A stretch of 64,000 nt of DNA from Dendrolimus kikuchii (taxonomy: Eukaryota; Arthropoda; Insecta; Lepidoptera; Lasiocampidae), in contig CM034389.1 in the NCBI GenBank assembly GCA_019925095.2, positions 20,075,435 through 20,139,434 of the forward strand. Direction: 5' to 3'. A model generated the notes under the pieces. That model worked only from the letters and a program-made list of their open reading frames with translations, had not been told where the DNA came from and made no database searches. The position numbers and the translations under genes were made by a program. Position 1 is the first letter of the stretch, and the number at the start of each line of letters is the position of its first letter. This document shows positions 52,332-62,246 of this stretch, piece after piece.

Positions 52332-53713
52332 GTATACTTCGTATGTAGTTATTATACTTTGTGATTACTTTGAGGCTTGTAAATGGTTCTGCGACGTGCA
52401 ATCATTATTTAGTTTAAATACTGCAAGCTGTTAATGTTATCCTCCTCTAACAAGATAGAATAATACATCATTATATAAGATTGTAAAAAGATTGTACTAG
52501 TGGTGTATTTTCTCCTCTATAACCCGATACCTGAAAATTCTAATAACAAAAACTGATATAATCACCAAAAAACTATCTAATTAATTGTAAACGTAACTGT
52601 TGGTTATGGACCGGGAAATAATGCAGCACATATTATCAATATTAGTAGTTTTATTTCAACATGCATATACGCGTAGCGGATACTTGGATACCTAACAAAC
52701 AAAAGACGCTAAGACATACTATATTATAATATGATTTAAATATAGAAGACGCTACAAAAAGGTTCTTGTTGAAATGAAGAGGTTTATTTTAACAGTAACA
52801 TAATAATGGATTTAAGTAGGTAACGAAAATTTCTATATATCTAGTTTTTTTTTAATTGTAAAGTTTAAGTGCTCTTTGAGTTATCATCTAGATAAGGTGA
52901 TACGTGATGCAATTAAAGTAATTAGACGCTTATTAAATTATAACACATATGTAGGTAAATGACAAAGAATTAATCCCTGATCGTTGCAGGTGGAAAGCGT
53001 TCCCAAAACGCTGGGCTAATAAATTTCACGTTGAATGGCAAGGAATATTGCCTTCAAAAATACAGTTAAAAACTAATCACATTAGGCCTCAATAGACGTC
53101 TTGACAGATCTCGATAGAAATGATAAGCCACAGATCCATATGGCCCCAGAGTCTCAACTATACACATTAAAGAAACGTGTTAAGACTTCCTAGTTTGTAA
53201 AAACGGGTAATTTAATATTGTCTCATTAAAAGTTTTCTTTTAAATGTATACTTGTTTATTTTTGTAGACGAAGGCCTACATAGAGCAATTTAAAAACAGC
53301 TTATTTTATAAAAATAACTAAGTCCATTTTTATACGCATAGCGTAACGCATACTAATGATGTTTATTTTATTTAATTTTACTGGCTTTACTTCTTGTTGT
53401 TGTGTTGCCTTTGTTTTATACAAATTGTTGAGTTTTCTGTTTGTTTTCGTTTAAACAAAAGTAATGCATTGATCTTGACATTCGAGTACCCTTGACACAA
53501 GAAGCTTAGGCAAAAGAAATGGTAATCAACCATTACCACATACCTAATTGTCAGACGAACAAATAAAACTACCACATAGGCTCCGTCTATAGAGCCTATG
53601 TGAACAAAATCGTCAAATGATAGTTTTTTTAAACTTATGTAGTATACGCCATTATACACGCGTTTTGCGTCTGTGTGGCCATATCGATACTAATTCGATT
53701 ATTTAATACTAAG
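52332..53713. other. AT-rich stretch with an 11-bp hairpin
   Basis: 'cacataggctc' and 'gagcctatgtg' pair at about 53574-53603, and 'ggtaatcaaccattacc' at 53520-53537. No gene. Confidence 0.5.
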
Positions 53714-53830
53714 TTCTCGTAACGCACTGGGTTACGATCGGCTCCATATTCCAACACTGGCTTCTAGCCGGCTTCATTTCGAGCGCTCGGGACTGAGTCT
53801 ACACGTACCTATGACTATTTCGATAGTTTG
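53714..53830 (+). repeat. Interspersed repeat L, copy 2
   Basis: 'ctcgtaacgcactgggttac', 'attccaacactggcttctag' and 'gctcgggactgagtctacac' match 27650-27800. Confidence 0.5.
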
Positions 53831-54533
53831 AAACCCAATTCGTAAACGCTTCTAGTATATACCTATTATACTCTGTTAAATCTCTCATGTTTATAGATCT
53901 GTCCCAGGTTCTTCTCTCGTTTTGTAACATTTTATTATTTAAGACATTATGTATGTTTTGCAGACTTCTTTAAGGTTCTTAAAGAAGTCTACAACCTTAA
54001 TCTAACTCAATGTGAATAAAACCGTAAGACTAATAATCACTAAACACATCGTAATGACTTCTAAAGATCTATCCACCGTCAACCCTAGTGTATATGGCTA
54101 CCCATAACTATATTTTTGCGAATTCATAACAGGATTGTGTGGCAGGGTCTACAATATAATACAGTTTCCTGCTAAAATGAAAGAACATAGATCCAGTACC
54201 TACTTTTAAGATAAAGAACTTTAACTCGTAGATAGACATATATTTTTGTCAGAAATTACAACGGAATCCAAATGGAGGTTACATTTTGAGGCACAGATTA
54301 AAAATGATTACCTACCAGCAAGTATCTATAATTAATTCGAATCATAAACCAAACCGGATTAGCTAAAATTAGATATCAGGCACGCAATATTTTTTATACC
54401 AGTAATTAAACTAATGTGTTATACTGTTAATATGTCAATAATAAATACATTATTAACTATGGTTTGTGTATGAGTTCGCCCGCTTAGAGTAAATTTTCAA
54501 AATGTTTAATTAGCTGCTACTTTGGTTTGACAA
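53831..54533. other. AT-rich stretch, nothing firm
   Basis: 'aactcaatgtgaataaaacc' near 54005 resembles 'aactcaatatgaataagacc' near 11617, a faint dispersed repeat. No gene. Confidence 0.4.
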
Positions 54534-54794
54534 AGCCCACCCACAAATTGCGTCACGAATGTCATGAATTTTTGACCCCGTCCTTGTCACAGTTGTTCAC
54601 ATTTGTGAGGCTCCTCCCTCCCTTGTGTGACATCACATATTTTGCAGTTTTACACCAAGCAGTTGCGTAATTAGCTTCAATATATTAGATTTTGAAATGT
54701 AAATTCAAGAAATTTAGGACCCTGCCCCCCTTGTCACACAATGCCAGACTTCGTCGCGCCCCCCCCAACGTGGACGTATATTATAGGTGGCCCC
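54534..54794. mobile_element. Inverted-repeat MITE (GGGCCAT...ACGTCACAC type), copy 2
   Basis: 'cacaaattgcgtcacgaatg', 'catgaatttttgaccccgtc', 'gtgtgacatcacatattttg', 'agaaatttaggaccctgccc' and 'tgtcacacaatgccagactt' follow copy 1 (4895-5186) in inverse. The right end is degraded. Confidence 0.5.
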
Positions 54795-55257
54795 GAATCG
54801 CAGAAAATTAGAGATATCAAGAAATTACAAAAATAATATGCATTAACGAAAATAAACCGCGATTATTCTGAAATTATTCCGGGATAAAAATAATTATAAC
54901 TGCAAGTATTGGATCCATAAGAGCCGCATCATCGTTTTCACAATAAGTCGATGATGATCATATCTGAACGATGTTCGTGATGCATTATATTGTAGACATC
55001 AATTACGCAATTGTCTCAGTTCCAATTTACAATGATGGCAGATAACTACATAGGAGATGGAACAAACGAATGATGAGAAATTATAAACATCACGAGATTA
55101 TATCACATCAATATCGTCAAATATACGCGTTATATATATATCTACACCTTAGAACAACGCATAAACAAAGTTATAATACCTATGAACAATGCTTACGTCA
55201 TGCAGTTGAGCTATAACTTTGTATGATTAGTAATAATATTTCGACATTTTTATCGTC
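54795..55257. other. AT-rich 5' flank of the tRNA gene
   Basis: No gene or repeat recognised. A TATATATATA run lies at 55131-55140. Confidence 0.45.
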
Positions 55258-55329
55258 GGGGGTGTAACTCAGTGGTAGAGTGTCTGCTTCGCATGCTGAA
55301 AGTCCTGGGTTCAAATCCCAGCTCCTCCA
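55258..55329 (+). tRNA. tRNA-Ala (anticodon CGC)
   Basis: Folds as a 72-base tRNA with no intron: acceptor GGGGGTG/CTCCTCC with the G3:U70 pair that identifies alanine tRNAs, a D arm ACTC/GAGT, anticodon CGC at 55290-55292 in the loop TTCGCAT, a T arm CTGGG/CCCAG with loop TTCAAAT, and discriminator A. T:T mismatches occur at 6:67 and in the middle of the anticodon stem. The D-stem 10:25 pair is A-U instead of G-C. A TTTTT Pol III terminator follows at 55335-55339. It decodes GCG. The mismatches leave open whether it is a functional gene, a variant or a recent pseudogene. Confidence 0.9.
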
Positions 55330-55334
55330 AACGC

Positions 55335-55339
55335 TTTTT
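55335..55339 (+). terminator. Pol III terminator of the tRNA gene
   Basis: A run of five T starting six bases after the discriminator base of tRNA-Ala, the normal RNA polymerase III stop. Confidence 0.8.
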
Positions 55340-55652
55340 GAAAAATATGGTCATGCACAAAATACATTTATAGTAAATCATACTATTTTTAATTTTGATT
55401 ACAGTCAAGTTATATTTTACTTCATATGTACGATAATTTAGAATATTTGTGGTATAACTAATTTGTGCCTAAATTTGGACCCATTGCTTTAAAAACAAAG
55501 TCGTATGTTTCCGATACGTGCTGTAGTAATTTGTTTATATAAAAATTGAAGTATAATTTTAAATTCATTTTCATTCTTTTCCTAATAATTTGTTCATTTA
55601 AATAAATATTTTTATGCTCTTTAGAATAACAGTAGAATATTTAGTTCTCAAT
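55340..55652. other. AT-rich spacer, nothing recognised
   Basis: No gene or repeat recognised. Confidence 0.45.
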
Positions 55653-55665
55653 AATATAATATTCA

Positions 55666-55790
55666 TACATACATACATACATACATAACTTCACGCCAGT
55701 TCCCTTGCGGGGTAGGCACGAACAACAGAGCGCCATTTAGGCCCATTCTTACACACCTCACTTGCTTCTTTGACATTCATAACTCTTGTC
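55666..55790 (-). mobile_element. 5'-truncated LINE with (GTAT)n tail and 13-bp TSD
   Basis: A 125-bp end of the RGRPRHTF-type LINE family: minus strand 'gacaagagttatgaatgtca' through 'agggaactggcgtgaagtta' and a (TGTA)n tail. aatataatattca at 55653-55665 and 55791-55803 is a perfect target duplication. Encodes only the last residues of the ORF. Confidence 0.8.
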
Positions 55791-55803
55791 AATATAATAT
55801 TCA

Positions 55804-56218
55804 CACAGTAATAAATAACAATACTGCAATACACTGTTAATATGTACTAAAAATTTATTATCGCATTTCGGTTAGAAAATTGCATCACTTTCGGTTGTAA
55901 TAAGCTTTAGTTTTATTACTACAAACGCCATCTATTGGTTTTTTATACAATAAGCAAACCACGTAAACACTGCCATCTGTTGAGTAAACCTTCGTACTAA
56001 TACAGTAAAGATCAAGGATCATTTTGCGAAGATAAGTGGTGCTTCTTGTATTAGCTTTTGTGATTCACATTAAAATTTCACGTCTCTGCACATCATTTAT
56101 CACCTAATATAATTAAACTTTTATCCAGAAATTCATTGCATTCAGTTTTTGCTATATTATATTCTTTGTACACCAGAACTACACTTCAGAAACTTGCGCG
56201 TCTCATCGAAATTACACT
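55804..56218. other. AT-rich spacer with 'gccatctattgg' motifs
   Basis: 'aacgccatctattggttttt' near 55925 and 'actgccatctgttgagtaaa' near 55967 are related. No gene. Confidence 0.4.
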
Positions 56219-56460
56219 AAGGACCAGTTCATATATCTTACTAACCGTTCATTTGGCTTTCCCGGTTACATTTTGACATTACTATTATATAATAAGTATA
56301 TAAAAGTAATGCATATATAAGTATACATTACATTTACCCTTAATGGAGTTTATTATACGTATAGTTATACGTATAATAATGTTGTTCGTGCCTACCCCGC
56401 AAGGGAACTGGCGTGAAGTTATGTATGTATGTATGTAGTTATAATAAACTCCATTAAGGG
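56219..56460. mobile_element. Palindromic MITE fragment with 20-bp inverted arms
   Basis: 'gaccagttcatatatcttac' and 'ccggttacattttgacatta' match the CCGGTT MITE. 'cccttaatggagtttattat' near 56337 is inverted as 'ataataaactccattaaggg' at 56441-56460, around the small LINE insertion. Confidence 0.55.
56381..56440 (+). mobile_element. Very short LINE tail insertion (about 60 bp)
   Basis: 'gttgttcgtgcctaccccgc', 'aagggaactggcgtgaagtt' and (ATGT)n are the last bases of the RGRPRHTF-type LINE. ATAATAA on both sides (56373-, 56441-) looks like a target duplication. Extremely 5'-truncated. Confidence 0.65.
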
Positions 56461-56579
56461 CCGGTTCCTATATCTTACTTATCATTCACTAGGCCTACCA
56501 TCGGTTGAATTTTGACATTACTTGTATGGAGCTTATGTCAAATTCTAACCGATAATAAGGCAAGTGAATAAATAATAAG

Positions 56580-57464
56580 CATAGCTGGGCGTTAACTTGT
56601 TAATCCGTTAATCGTTAATTAACGAAGTTAACATTTCGAGTAACGGATTAACATTTAAGTTAACTTAAAAATATGTTAACGGACACGTTAACTTCCGTTA
56701 AATTTTCCAAAGTCCGTTAATCGTTAATCCAGCAACAAATCTTTAAAGAGCAACGCTCAAAGTCTCGTCTAAATGTGGCTAGACCTAAAGTCGAAAGACT
56801 CGTTAAATGATGCGGCATTCCTCGGGGAACAGGTATTCGCAAATCTGTTTTTTAAATATAATACTGCTATACTCTCAAGCGCTGCAGTTGAACATCTTTT
56901 CTCCACGGGCAAGGATTATACTACAGCCAAAACGAGCCTCGCTTTCAGACGAGAACTTCAACATATTAGTGTTCATGAAGGGGAATATTTATATTATGCC
57001 AGATAACTTAATTGACAGATAAATTTGATGGGTTAGTATCGTTTCATCTAAGACGTAAGTGGTCTATGTAGTAATTCGTCTAAATAGCAATTGGTAATTT
57101 GATATTACTATCAACTTGTCTTAAAATTAGTTCGTCTAATTAGTGTTTCGTCCAGAATGGAACTAGTCTATCTTAATAAAATAAATTCTAAACCTTAATC
57201 CAAATGAATGAAAAACATTGTTTGTCAACATGGCTATATTAAACACTAATAATTATACCCGTCTTTTTTTTTAGTTTCTAACCTGTTAACTTCCAGAACC
57301 AACAGTTTTTATAAGAAAATGCAGTTTTTATCAAGTGTTAATGGATTAACGATTAACGTTATCTTGCGTTAAATTTTCTGAAATGTAACGCTTTAATGTA
57401 ACTTTTTCAGTAACGGATTAGCGATTAACGAAGTTAACTATTTGATTAACGGTGCCCAGCTATG
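56580..57464 (+). mobile_element. hAT element, 885 bp, with transposase remnant
   Basis: Terminal repeats CATAGCTGGGC...GCCCAGCTATG and a perfect 8-bp duplication, ataataag, at 56572-56579 and 57465-57472, diagnostic of hAT transposition. Subterminal 'gttaatcgttaattaacg'-type motifs are abundant at both ends. It carries a truncated transposase frame, so it is an internally deleted derivative. Confidence 0.85.
56773..57015 (+). pseudogene. hAT transposase C-terminal (dimerisation) domain, frameshifted
   Basis: One frame gives YNTAILSSAAVEHLFSTGKD, the next frame LSDENFNILVFMKGN. Together these are the conserved C-terminal hAT dimerisation segment. A one-base shift in 'gccaaaacgagcctcgcttt' (about 56930-56945) separates them. 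No catalytic DDE region is present. Confidence 0.75.
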
Positions 57465-57484
57465 ATAATAAGATATAGGAATCG

Positions 57485-57715
57485 ATCATAATTCGTATCC
57501 TGGCCAGACGTATGCAAATGTTACAATCCCTACATACTAACGGATAATTAAATCGTTATGCCTTAAAAATCAGGACGCTCAAATCTAGCAGTAAGACACA
57601 AAGCCAAAATGTTTTTATTATATGAAAGTGATTTGAACTTTCCGCTACGACATGGGGTCATTTAAAAAGGTCGTAAAAAATGTTTCAATGTCGGAAAAAT
57701 TCTGACAATTACATC
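57485..57715. other. AT-rich spacer, nothing recognised
   Basis: No gene or repeat recognised. Confidence 0.4.
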
Positions 57716-57785
57716 TTATGTTGCAAATGTCCATAAGCGATAGTGACTACTTTCCATCAAATAGGCTGTCCGCCACCTTTAAAAA
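57716..57785 (+). repeat. SINE-like family A 3' fragment
   Basis: 'tatgttgcaaatgtccataa' and 'tttccatcaaataggctgtc' match the 3' end at 39375-39435. Confidence 0.5.
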
Positions 57786-58870
57786 TGTCACTTGAATTTG
57801 ATTGACCACGGTATACGTTATTTGAGGTATATGTATCTAAAATAGCAGTTCTTGAAGCAAGATACCTATTACAAGAGCGACCAAAAACCTGCAGTATGTG
57901 AAGGACAATACATTATATCGAATACAAAGGAAATAAAACAGAATGTTACCATAATATTTTAATGAAAATTCAACTAAACGTATAAATCTTATTTATACTT
58001 ACAATAAACAAGTAAAATGGATTATTTACATTATGGCCGAAGAGCTCCGAGTGCACGCCGGAGCTCTTCAAAATTGCACTAACAAAAATAAAGGACACCA
58101 TATTAGGGCCTTTAATATTCACTGCTGTTTGGAATATATTTTCAACGTGAGAACACATAAAATAGGTAAGTAGAATAATTAATACACGTGTAAAATATAT
58201 TTGAATTTAAAGTCATAATTCAGTCAGAATTCATTTCAATTCCACAACTGGAATTCATTTTATAAAAAGATTCGTTTAGTTCAATAAGATATTAATTAGA
58301 CATAGACTGACGGACAGACAAGTTTTAACACCTTAAAGTTTTTTTATTATTAGATTTTAATTAAGTAACAGCGATTAAAGTAATTTGCAAGCTGTGTTCA
58401 CCTATAATTAGTTTTTACGTCGAATTGTAAACCTAGTCATAATTTTATTTTAAATTTATTTGGGGGGCTAACAGCTATCATAACTAATAATAATAACTAG
58501 AAATAAGCTAGATTAAGAGAAGCTATTAATAAGCCTCCACATAAGTCCATTAACTGATGAAATGTAAACAAACAACTGTTGGTGATCCTTAATAAATAAA
58601 TAAATGAAAATCCCAGTACTTTAATATGTTCCCACGATGGTTATTTTTTTCTGTATTCTACAGATATAACTGGTTTTGATACATCGTTTATTTACGTACG
58701 CAATACTATATTTATGCGTTGTATACCACAAATTCACAACTTGAGTGTAATGCGGTTTAACCATATTGAATCAATTTGGTTGAAAGGCTTGAATGAATTA
58801 TTCAAGTTTATGTTTACATGGATCACTTTGATTGATGCAACCAGACTGACAGACAGAAACGAAACATATC
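57786..58870. other. AT-rich stretch with a GC-rich hairpin
   Basis: gaagagctccg at 58039-58049 is perfectly inverted at 58059-58069 (loop agtgcacgc). No gene recognised. Confidence 0.55.
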
Positions 58871-58874
58871 GGCT

Positions 58875-59216
58875 TATGATCGCTTCTATCTTACCGACAG
58901 TTCATTTGCGTTACTATCGGTTACAATTTGAAACAAGCCCCTTACAAGGAATACTTTCTGTAGGGTTGCTAGTTTACGAGATACAGCGTAAAAACTCTTT
59001 ACACCCCTTTTTCCAAGATGGTGGCTGGGGGACAAGGGTGGCGATTCCAAAAACTTAAACTTAAGCTTATACTAACCCCCCCTACACATCAAAAAAATAA
59101 AATTGCGTCATCTAAAAAACGCGACCCTAAATGTAACTTTTCAATAGACTATAATGGCAAAATTCAACCGATGGTAAGGCAAGTGCATGAATAGTAAGAT
59201 ATAGCAACCGGCCATT
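58875..59216. mobile_element. Foldback form of the CCGGTT MITE with a 200-bp interior
   Basis: 'cttctatcttaccgacagtt' and 'ctatcggttacaatttgaaa' (58884-58935) form the inverse arm of 'aaattcaaccgatggtaagg' and 'gaatagtaagatatagcaac' (59159-59208), ending CCGGCC. The interior is unrelated and non-coding, though an accidental 114-residue frame spans it. Confidence 0.55.
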
Positions 59217-60061
59217 AGTGAAGATACTGTTTATTTTGACAGATTATCGAGCTGAGTATTATTCTGAAATATATGTCTTTACTTTAGAGTAAGTGTTGAA
59301 TGTTCAACATTTAGAAAACAATAAATATATTGCATACAGTACACAGAAAATATTTTTTACACAAGAGGGCAACTAACATGGCATCTAAAGTCGATCCCTC
59401 TTTATAAAGACCTTGTTTAAATTAACTAATTGATTCTACCCTCTTTTAGCAGAAAACATCACCCCACCAGTATTGATTGTCTGCATGTTAAACAGAACAC
59501 AATCGACCCCAACGTTCACTTTATAGTGCTAGCCAGCGTTGCTTTGATGTACAGTCGTAGTATGAAAAGGTACGCCAGTTTTCATATTGATTCATTTAAC
59601 CTTCCGCGAGCACAATTACCTTGTAACTAAGTCACAGAACAGAGTGTAACACAGAAAATTATGTTTTGCTGTTGGACAGTAAAGTTTTAAATGCTTAGAT
59701 CAAAGTTGTTTGATTTTCATCTTGTCTAAAAAGATTGTTTAGAGACGTAAAACCTTTTTATTGGTTTTAATATTTATGATAAGCGTAGTGATTGTATCCT
59801 CTTTGTTTCTGATGATTTAAACTATTGTCCATCTTAGCGTTTGTCATTGTCAACATTCCAATTTTCTTTCTTCACGTTTCTATATTTTATAAACGTAATA
59901 TTTATTAAAATGTTGGCGTTACTGTTTCTTATACTCGTGCAAGCAAAATTCGACTTTAAGGTGACGAGCCTTTTAATACCGCGACTGTACATAAGTAAAT
60001 TCTTCTCGCGTAAGTTTTCTTTCGTCGTTTGTTTTTCTTGACAACATATTTTCATAAATTT
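59217..60061. other. AT-rich stretch, nothing recognised
   Basis: Short ORFs at 59430 and 59841 show no recognisable motif. Confidence 0.4.
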
Positions 60062-60470
60062 TCTCTTTTTTCATAAAACAGCATACTGTTTATGCATTCG
60101 AACAACTTCAAACATAATTCCCGCGGGATTCCCAGGATAAAAAGTATCACACATTTTATTACATAAATTTTGCTAGCGATCAGTGAAAAAATCACATTGG
60201 AATTTAATCTGACCATTTTAAATCATTCCCATAAAAATTCCCGCGGGATTCGCAGGATATAAAGTAGCGTAGAATTTAAGTCTATAAATTTCCTGTCAAT
60301 CAGCGAAAACCGCATCGAAATCGGCCCAATAGTTTCTATGTGAATCTTGAACAAACAGAAATATCTAAAAAAGTTGCATCGTGTTCTCCATCGTTTATAT
60401 AGTCTATTCCAGTTTTTTTTAATAGCTTCAATGTGCAGACACGTAATGTTTAGAAATATGATATTATAGA
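60062..60470 (-). mobile_element. Helitron-like element, family D copy
   Basis: 'gcgggattcccaggataaaa', 'atcacacattttattacata', 'gcgatcagtgaaaaaatcac', 'tctattccagttttttttaa' and right end '...atattataGA|t' match the other D copies. The left (3') end is not defined. Confidence 0.5.
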
Positions 60471-61967
60471 TTATATTCGGGGTTCTTAAACCATTTTAGT
60501 AAAAACGGAGCTTTTATAAAATCGTCATGTCCGCCCGCCCGTCTCACGTCTGTGTCTTCTTATTTTATTTCATTAAGACAACAAACATTATTGGAGTCTT
60601 ATACATAACTATATTACATAAATTTCAAACAGCAGTTAATCATATAATATAACGAGTAAACATTGTATAATTAATTAATTATAATGTAATAATTATTACA
60701 CGATATAACGCAGTCTTAGTACGCCGTGGCCACAGTTCCTTACCCTAGAGCCAGAGACTGCTCGTTAGTACTAATTCTACGGCGCTACTCAAGTACAAAG
60801 TGCTACTTCAGAACAGACTAGTTGTACAGCGGCAATCCCTGCTGGGAGTGGAAACTTCTAGATAGATTTTGAGCAATATTCAGAGGTTGTGAGTACAATA
60901 AACACTTCATAAAAGCTAGGAAGTGATGATACTGTAATCGGAACAGAAACTGAAAATCTATTTCATTATACGCTTTCCAAGCATTTATTTTACTTTTGAC
61001 AGCTCGATGAGGGTTAGTAATGTCCTAATGCGTTACTGGCTCGATTTATTATAAAAATCGACATCATTTATAAATAAGTTTAATCCTTTTGACTTAGCTA
61101 TTTATTTCTGCTAAAAATACTATATCGTGTAATATATTATCGTTGTATTTAATTCGGAAAGATAAAACGGCACTTATAATAATTACGGTTTTTTTTTTAA
61201 TAAATCATATTTTATTTTCAAATCGATTTTACGATTTATTTATGTATAGTGTTGATGGTTTAATAGTCGTGCGTTACATGATTCACAGAACATCCCTATT
61301 ACGTCACCGACAACAATAAAGTACGACAATTATGTCATTTGTTCCATGTGGGCTTTAATTTCAAGAAATATGTAACTTAATAGATATGAAAACGTCAAAA
61401 GTACAATAAACGCTTGGAAGTAGTAGGTATAGTCAGGTTAACAAAAACATTACTCACATCGTACAGTCTTCGAAATTTGATAACACATAATAATTTTAAG
61501 TATCCATGTTGATTTTCATTCTGAATCGGTGTCGAACTTAATAAGCATTGAATGAAGTCTTCATTGTTCACCATGTCACATCTAAACCACTTGACATGTT
61601 TAAGGAAGTTTTCATAAATTTACATAACCAGATAACTCGGAATATAAGTGTTATAAAATAATAGCTCCAAAGTTACACATAAACATAAAATAATTTATAG
61701 ATATTGTATCTTTGTTTATTTCTTCTCTGCAATCTTCCGAATGAATAGATTATCATAAAGTTTGATGTGTTCTCGATAACAGAGATGAATATAAAAAAAT
61801 AGAATAATTCCGCGGAATGTAGATCAAATACCATCGTAAAAGCATAGAAATCTAAATTACAATAAATATAAAATTATGTAAAATGTACTTAAAATTATTA
61901 TATGTAAACTATTCCTAATTAACAATGTTTGCACTGATATATTACTTTAATAAAGACTTATTGACGA
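60471..61967. other. AT-rich stretch, nothing recognised
   Basis: A GC-richer patch at 60716-60850 has no recognisable frame or repeat. Confidence 0.4.
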
Positions 61968-62246
61968 ATGAATGAACTTAAGGCAGAAAAGAATCACCCA
62001 GATTTTCCACTAATGAACAGGAATGCCGGCTATCCTAACTACACTAATAAAATGACGCTACGAATATTAATGGAAGATAATGAAATTGGCCTCGCCTATA
62101 ATGTACGAAACGATAACAAAACACTACATTCTAAACACGCTACTAACAGATAGACTAGACTAGAAATTATGGAGGGACTAGATGTGGATGTTATGGAGGA
62201 ACTACTTGCCTGGTTCGCAAATGCCTATTCCAATGACCCTACATAA
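61968..62246 (+). pseudogene. Short frame of unknown origin with an in-frame TAG
   Basis: A frame from ATG 61968 (MNELKAEKNHPDFPLMNRNA and on) reaches a TAG at 62151-62153, then stays open to a TAA at 62244-62246 with a coding-like, acidic end: MEGLDVDVMEELLAWFANAY then SNDPT. Removal of the TAG would give about 92 residues. I do not recognise it. It may be the last exon or the 3' end of an old gene or TE protein. No splice acceptor was identified. Confidence 0.25.

Larger units (their letters stand above)
56461..57484. mobile_element. Palindromic CCGGTT MITE split by a hAT element
   Basis: The left part 56461-56579 reads 'ccggttcctatatcttactt', 'cggttgaattttgacattac' and its inverse 'cttatgtcaaattctaaccg', 'ataaggcaagtgaataaata'. 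The right part resumes after the hAT insertion with 'ataataagatataggaatcg'. Restored length about 140 bp, nearly a full palindrome. The family also appears at 2925, 40970, 56219 and 58875-59216. Confidence 0.65.

Noticed and set aside
58714..59058. 114-residue plus-strand ORF
   Set aside because: Spans one arm and the interior of a foldback MITE; no protein motif.
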